Assembly: GCA_002363865.1 (NCBI GenBank)
Contig: DEWY01000015.1
Location: 62,001-126,000 of the forward strand
Direction of reading: 5' to 3'
DNA length: 64,000 nt
Source: Caulobacteraceae bacterium UBA3198
Lineage (GTDB): Bacteria; Pseudomonadota; Alphaproteobacteria; Caulobacterales; Caulobacteraceae
In this document: positions 60,379 to 64,000 of the stretch, one piece after another
Layout: each line of letters begins with the position of its first letter
Numbering within the stretch: the stretch's first letter is position 1
Program-made: the position numbers and the translations under genes
Notes under the pieces: model-generated
What the model was told of the DNA's origin: nothing
What the model saw: the letters and a program-made list of their open reading frames with translations, nothing else
Database searches by the model: none

Positions 60379-60419
60379 GGGTAGAAGCCGCGCTCTGAAG
60401 GCGGTTAGGGCGCGCCAGC
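60379..60419 (+). repeat. partial tRNA-Arg-like remnant / direct repeat of the tRNA-Arg 3' end
   Basis: AGGGCGCGCCAGC at 60407-60419 is identical to 59539-59551, the 3' end of tRNA-Arg. The 28 bases before it (GGGTAGAAGCCGC then GCTCTGAAGGCGG) resemble the D-arm and anticodon arm of the same tRNA with deletions. It may be an attachment-site scar. Confidence 0.45.
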
Positions 60420-60422
60420 GGC

Positions 60423-61685
60423 CTAGCGCCGGCGTCGCAGCCGCCATCCGGCGACCACGGCCATTAGGATGATCAGTCCGCTGCCGGCCAGCATCCAGAT
60501 GATCATCGTCCCAGCCTGCATGACGAACAGCAGGGCGTCGACCTTGCCCGTCTTCCAGTAGACCCACTCGCTGGCGAGGCGGGTCGCGGTCAGGTCGCCG
60601 CCAGTCTCCAGCACGACGATCCCGTCGCCCGTGGCGGGATCCAGACGTACGGCGGTGTTGATGGCCGGCTCATTGTCGCCATCATGGCCGATGATGAAGT
60701 CCCCGCGCCCGTTGGGGGCGTAGAGCATTGTGCCCAGCCCCCAGATGTCCGCCCCGAACTGCGCCGCATGGGGTTCCCGCATAACCGCGCGTGTTTCTGC
60801 CGACAGGACCGCGTCCGGATCAGGCGCGCGGGGCGCCTGGGCGGCGACGAAACGCGCCATGTCGTGCGCGCTTGTAAATAGTGAGGCCGCGCCCAGCGCC
60901 GTGTAACGTCGCAGAGGTTCGACCACGCCATCTAATGTGAAGCTCTGCGCCAGGTCGCGCCTGGACGCCGCGTCGAAGTCGAAGGTGGTGTCGTCCATCC
61001 CGAGGGGTTGGAAGACCTCCGCCTGCATGTAGTCGGTGAAGGTCTGGCCGCTGACCTCTTCCACAATGAGCTGCAGCAGGGTGTAGCCGCCCCCCGAATA
61101 GTCCCAGCCGCTCCCCGGTTCGGCCACGACACGCACCGCGCCATCCGCCCCCGGCGAAGCGTCACGGGCTTGGGTCAGGGACTCTTCCAAGGATTGAACC
61201 TCATTGGAGGAGGCGAAGCCGGCATAGCCGAGCCCGTCGCCCAGGCCGGCGGTATGACTGAGGAGTCGGCGCACCGTGACGGCGTCCTCGTCGAACGGGC
61301 CGTCGGGCAGACGCCAGCGCGTGAGATAGCTGGCGACCGGCGCGTCCAGGTCGATCCTGCCATCCTCGACAAGGGTCATGACGCCCCAGGCGGTCACCCA
61401 TTTGCTGAGGGAGGCGACCTGAAACAGGGTGTGCGGGCCGACCGGCGCGTCAGCCGATGTGTAGTAATCGGCCGCGACCGCGCCATCTTCGATGAGCACC
61501 ATGGCCAGGTTGCCTGGACCCGCATCTGCGATCTGCGGCCGTGCGGCGCTGATAAAGCCCTCAGGCTCCGGCGAGGACGTTATTGGCGCGCGCCCCCAAC
61601 CCTCGCTGAAGCCGAGAAAGACCAGCCCGCACCAAACCACCACGACGGTCAGTGTCGCAGCCACGATCACAACAAGCCGTTTCAC
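60423..61685 (-). CDS. membrane-anchored serine hydrolase, beta-lactamase family
   Basis: 420 residues from GTG 61685, which has a GGAG site about 9 bases before; ATG 61745 would add 20 residues. An N-terminal membrane helix (LVVIVAATLTVVVVWCGLVFLGF), a class C beta-lactamase/EstB domain with S-x-x-K in VASLSKWVTAWGV, YSGGGYTLLQLIVEE (Y-x-x motif) and GHDGDN, and a second C-terminal helix (MIIWMLAGSGLIILMAVVAGW) ending in RLRRRR. Probably a periplasmic peptidase or esterase; resistance cannot be claimed. Confidence 0.84.
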   Translation of the reverse strand: MKRLVVIVAATLTVVVVWCGLVFLGFSEGWGRAPITSSPEPEGFISAARPQIADAGPGNLAMVLIEDGAVAADYYTSADAPVGPHTLFQVASLSKWVTAWGVMTLVEDGRIDLDAPVASYLTRWRLPDGPFDEDAVTVRRLLSHTAGLGDGLGYAGFASSNEVQSLEESLTQARDASPGADGAVRVVAEPGSGWDYSGGGYTLLQLIVEEVSGQTFTDYMQAEVFQPLGMDDTTFDFDAASRRDLAQSFTLDGVVEPLRRYTALGAASLFTSAHDMARFVAAQAPRAPDPDAVLSAETRAVMREPHAAQFGADIWGLGTMLYAPNGRGDFIIGHDGDNEPAINTAVRLDPATGDGIVVLETGGDLTATRLASEWVYWKTGKVDALLFVMQAGTMIIWMLAGSGLIILMAVVAGWRLRRRR

Positions 61686-61905
61686 ACCTTCTCCACCCTG
61701 CGGTCGCTGGGCGAGCGACCCAGCCTTAAAGCTCCACCTTAACATGTGGGGTGTCCCGGTTCGACCCGTCCCGCCCGGGGCGTCCGGACCCGGGAGGCCG
61801 GACAGGTCAACACCCGTTCAATTTCATGACAACTGTCGGATGTGTTGCAGACAGAAGCGCCATGAGGTGGTCATTCTTCTGACGTGTGAAGCGTCCAAAG
61901 CGGCG

Positions 61906-61923
61906 CCTCTCGCAGACGAGAGG
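61906..61923 (+). promoter_or_regulatory. hairpin masking the ribosome binding site of the DUF2188-like gene
   Basis: CCTCTCG - CAGA - CGAGAGG: a perfect 7-bp stem with a 4-base loop. The GAGAGG in its right arm is the Shine-Dalgarno sequence, 5 bases before ATG 61929. This could limit translation, for instance as a thermometer-like element. Confidence 0.45.
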
Positions 61924-61928
61924 ATCAG

Positions 61929-62228
61929 ATGACCTGGCTTTGGAAAGTCGGCGCGGTTCAGGACAATATCATCAGCGTGACGCCTGTTGGCGGCGGCTGG
62001 GCGGTCACGTCCTCGCTTTCGGACCAACCCTTGATGTTCCTGTCCGGGGCACAGGCCGAGACCAAGGCGCGTAGCCTCGCCCGGGTGATTGCTGGGGCAG
62101 GCGGCGACGCCCAGGTGATCGTCCATGACCGCCGCAATGTCATGATCGGCGCCGTTCGTTACTTCGCAGATGAAGGCGCCGGCGCCGACCTCAGCCCGTC
62201 GGAGGCCTCGGCCCCGCCAACCGCATAG
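61929..62228 (+). CDS. small DUF2188-like protein
   Basis: 99 residues. A segment ISVTPVGGGWAVTSSLSDQPLMFLSGAQAETKARSLARVIAGAGGDAQVIVHDRRNVMIGA follows the DUF2188 pattern (short strand, GGWAV, helix of A/R-rich type, strand VIVHDR). Family function is unknown. The gene is short, its ribosome site lies in a hairpin, and its 3' end overlaps the convergent glycerate kinase gene by 38 bases. Assigned by pattern only. Confidence 0.6.
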   Translation: MTWLWKVGAVQDNIISVTPVGGGWAVTSSLSDQPLMFLSGAQAETKARSLARVIAGAGGDAQVIVHDRRNVMIGAVRYFADEGAGADLSPSEASAPPTA

Positions 62229-63093
62229 ATTGGTCGGCCTCAAGATCCACGACCAGATCGGCGCGGTCCGGCAGGGTGGCGAGAATGTGCCGGGTGAGCC
62301 GTTCATAGAGTTGGATGAAGGCGGCGATCTGCGCCCTGTCCATGGTGCGGCTGGCGTCGTTCCCCTGCGCCTGAAGCCGCGCCCGCAGCCTCTCTTCCTG
62401 CCGCCATCGCCACTCAGCAACCACCTCGAAGCTGGGGGCCCTCAACAGGGTCAGGTGATCGATCCGGCTGAACAGGTCCTGGTAGGGGCCGGCCAAGGCG
62501 TCGTTCGCATAGGCCCGCCAGACGCCTGTCGGGTCTTTCTCGGCCTCCAGTCGATTGACGGGCAGGTCCAGGGCAGGCGCCGCCTCCGGCACGGCGCCGA
62601 CGCACCAGCCTTCGAACAGGATCAGGTCTGCGGGCGTCTTGATCTGGGGCCAGTGATCGGCCGGCGTAGGCTCATCCATGGCCTTGTCGAACCGCGGCAG
62701 GGCGACATCGCCCGTTCCGGACAGGGCGTCGAACAGCTTGAGGCCCTGCGCCACGTCATGGGTGCCTGGGGGGCCGCGGGTGGCGAAGAGAGGATGGACG
62801 CGGGCGGCCAGCTGCGCCCGGGCGTTCCGGGAAAGATAGAGGTCGTCCAGGGACAACACCGCGATCCGCATGCCCCGCCGGCGCAACAGGCGCGCCAGCG
62901 CCTCGCACAGGGTCGACTTTCCCGAGCCTTGCGCCCCGCAGACGCCAGCGATGACCGGGCCGCGACGGCCTGCCGCCAGGGCGGCCAGACGCTGGGCCAG
63001 GGGCTCGGCCACATTCTGGATGGTCTGGCGGTAGTCCGGGGGCAGGGACTCCTCACGCAGGAAGTTGGCGATCCAGTCCGCCGCATCGGCCAT
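62191..63093 (-). CDS. D-glycerate 3-kinase-type P-loop kinase
   Basis: 300 residues. P-loop GVCGAQGSGKSTLCEAL (about residues 51-67) and LSLDDLYLSRNAR, RGPPGTHDVAQGLKLFDAL, LPRFDKAMDEPTP, LILFEGWCVGAVP, and DHLTLLRAPSFEVVAEWRWRQEERLR are characteristic of the glycerate 3-kinase (plant GLYK / yeast YGR205W) family. It probably makes 3-phosphoglycerate. One in-frame junction: the next minus-strand gene upstream ends one base before its start. Confidence 0.86.
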   Translation of the reverse strand: MADAADWIANFLREESLPPDYRQTIQNVAEPLAQRLAALAAGRRGPVIAGVCGAQGSGKSTLCEALARLLRRRGMRIAVLSLDDLYLSRNARAQLAARVHPLFATRGPPGTHDVAQGLKLFDALSGTGDVALPRFDKAMDEPTPADHWPQIKTPADLILFEGWCVGAVPEAAPALDLPVNRLEAEKDPTGVWRAYANDALAGPYQDLFSRIDHLTLLRAPSFEVVAEWRWRQEERLRARLQAQGNDASRTMDRAQIAAFIQLYERLTRHILATLPDRADLVVDLEADQSMRLAGPRPPTG

Positions 63094-64000
63094 CTAGGTC
63101 GCCGCGCCCCAGGCGGCGAATCCGCCCTCCAGGTCGGCGATGAGGTCTACCGGATCCTCCAGCCCGATATGAAGCCGGATCAGAGGGCCGCCGTAGTCGC
63201 CTCGCGCGCTGCGGCCAGACAGCTGAGGATCGCAGTCGATGGCCAGGCTCTCAAAGCCGCCCCAGGAGAAGCCCAGGCCGAACACCGTCAGCGCATCGAG
63301 GAAGGCCGCGGTGGCCGCAGCAGACGCAGGGTTGAGGGTGAAGGCGAACAGGCCACAGGCGCCGCTGTAGTCGCGGCGCCAGATCTCGGCGCCGGGAGCG
63401 CCCGGCAGAGCCGGATGCAGCACCTGTCCCACCTCGTCGCGCTTGGCCAGCCAGGCTGCGACCTGGCGGCCAGAGGCGTCGTGACGGGTCATGCGGGTCG
63501 CCAGGGTCCGCAGGCCCCGGAGCATCTGGTAGGCGTCGTCCGGCGACACGGCCCAGCCGATATTGAGCACGCCGTCGTCGAGGGCTCGCACCAGGCTCGG
63601 CTCCCGCACGGCCGCGGACCCCATGAAGACGTCGGAATGGCCGCCCACATACTTGGTCAGGGCTTGGACGCTGATGTCGACGCCATGATCCAGGGGTTTG
63701 AACAGCAGTCCCGCCGCCCAGGTGTTGTCGATGAGGGTGAGGACGCCGCGAGCCCTGGCGGCGGCGGCGATCGCGGGAACGTCCTGGAATTCAAAACTTA
63801 GCGACCCTGGAGACTCCAGGACGATCAGCCGGGTGGCGGGACCGCAGGCGGCCATGAGCCCGTCGGCGTCCAGGCTGGCGCGATAGTAGCGGACCCCGAC
63901 CCCGAAGCGGCGCAGCACCGTGTCGCAGAACCGCCGTGTCGGCTTGTAGATGGTGTCGACCACCAGCACTTCGTCACCGGCTTTCAGGACCGCCAGCATG
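63094..64000 (-). CDS. metC: cystathionine beta-lyase / Cys-Met metabolism PLP enzyme, 5' end cut by the window
   Basis: About 302 residues are visible; the N terminus (roughly 90 residues) is beyond the right edge, and the internal ATG near 63999 is not the start. Cys/Met-metabolism PLP enzyme: AGDEVLVVDTIYKPTRRFCDTVL, SLSFEFQDVPAIAAAAR, LIDNTWAAGLLFKPLDHGVDISVQALTKYVGGHSDVFMG with the PLP lysine, and the C-terminal SWGGFESLAI and LIRLHIGLEDPVDLIADLE. LLFKPLDHG and SLSFEFQDV favour MetC-type beta-lyase. Co-oriented with the glycerate kinase gene. Confidence 0.85.
   Translation of the reverse strand, partial: MLAVLKAGDEVLVVDTIYKPTRRFCDTVLRRFGVGVRYYRASLDADGLMAACGPATRLIVLESPGSLSFEFQDVPAIAAAARARGVLTLIDNTWAAGLLFKPLDHGVDISVQALTKYVGGHSDVFMGSAAVREPSLVRALDDGVLNIGWAVSPDDAYQMLRGLRTLATRMTRHDASGRQVAAWLAKRDEVGQVLHPALPGAPGAEIWRRDYSGACGLFAFTLNPASAAATAAFLDALTVFGLGFSWGGFESLAIDCDPQLSGRSARGDYGGPLIRLHIGLEDPVDLIADLEGGFAAWGAAT

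Noticed and set aside
62170..63801. 543-codon plus-strand frame across glycerate kinase and metC
   Set aside because: Shadow of two genes with clear family motifs on the other strand.

Overview
The window is about 64 kb of GC-rich chromosomal DNA from an alphaproteobacterium, most likely a member of the Caulobacteraceae (Phenylobacterium or Caulobacter type). This rests on gene content and order: rnd / ppx-ppk1-hdaA, DUF177-plsX-fabH-ihfA-merR, rplM-rpsI-argC and hom-glpX-recJ. It also rests on Shemin-type ALA synthase beside a MucR regulator, an alphaproteobacterial NDUFS4-like complex I subunit, DUF2842, and TTGNCG/GCTATA-type promoters. The genus is an inference. Nothing was computed. No rRNA operon, insertion sequence, integrase, phage gene or CRISPR array was seen. 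Coding density is very high, and no gap between genes exceeds 300 bases.

Left part (1-15 kb): the end of an alpha/beta hydrolase, holC, an I78 inhibitor-like lipoprotein, a large hybrid histidine kinase, an ABC-F translation factor, ndk with promoter and terminator, purM, and rnd. A polyphosphate block follows (hdaA, ppk1, ppx on one strand), then dodecin, bpt and motB. From 15 to 30 kb there are three small metabolic enzymes, then hemB with a NUDIX gene. A valine-degradation operon (acyl-CoA dehydrogenase, 3-hydroxyisobutyryl-CoA hydrolase, mmsB) runs up to hemA, which carries an FNR/FixK-like box. Next are mucR, glyA, nrdR and a riboflavin operon (reductase-only ribD, ribE, ribH) ending in nusB-thiL.

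From 30 to 47 kb: the proton-pumping pyrophosphatase hppA with a structured leader, bamE, a cytochrome bc1 assembly chaperone, the lipid-synthesis cluster DUF177-plsX-fabH with ihfA and a MerR gene, and tRNA-Pro(GGG). Then come small membrane proteins, ctaA, a Tat-exported PhoX phosphatase, two palindromic intergenic elements, an HCCA-isomerase-like protein, a folE-BLUF pair, rplM-rpsI-argC, a second hybrid kinase and a lipoprotein MsrB. From 47 to 64 kb: a serine hydrolase, PHA synthase, an aminotransferase with hom, glpX, recJ, tRNA-Glu, a double cold-shock-domain gene, and a DUF192 and thioesterase pair. These are followed by tRNA-Pro(TGG), NDUFS4 and tRNA-Arg(TCT). A methyltransferase gene lies between the tRNA-Arg 3' end and a 13-bp repeat of it. 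The window closes with a membrane serine hydrolase, a small DUF2188-like gene, glycerate kinase and a truncated cystathionine beta-lyase-type gene.

Most of the window is housekeeping. Features that deserve a second look are the putative Shine-Dalgarno-masking RNA structures before hppA and before the DUF2188-like gene, the tRNA-Arg flanked methyltransferase, the folE-BLUF light-sensor pairing, and the reductase-only RibD with no ribBA. Others are DnaA-box-like repeats inside an apparent HemB insertion, a MucR that has lost its zinc ligands, and the palindromic elements near 40.8 kb. No wholly new multi-gene system was recognised.
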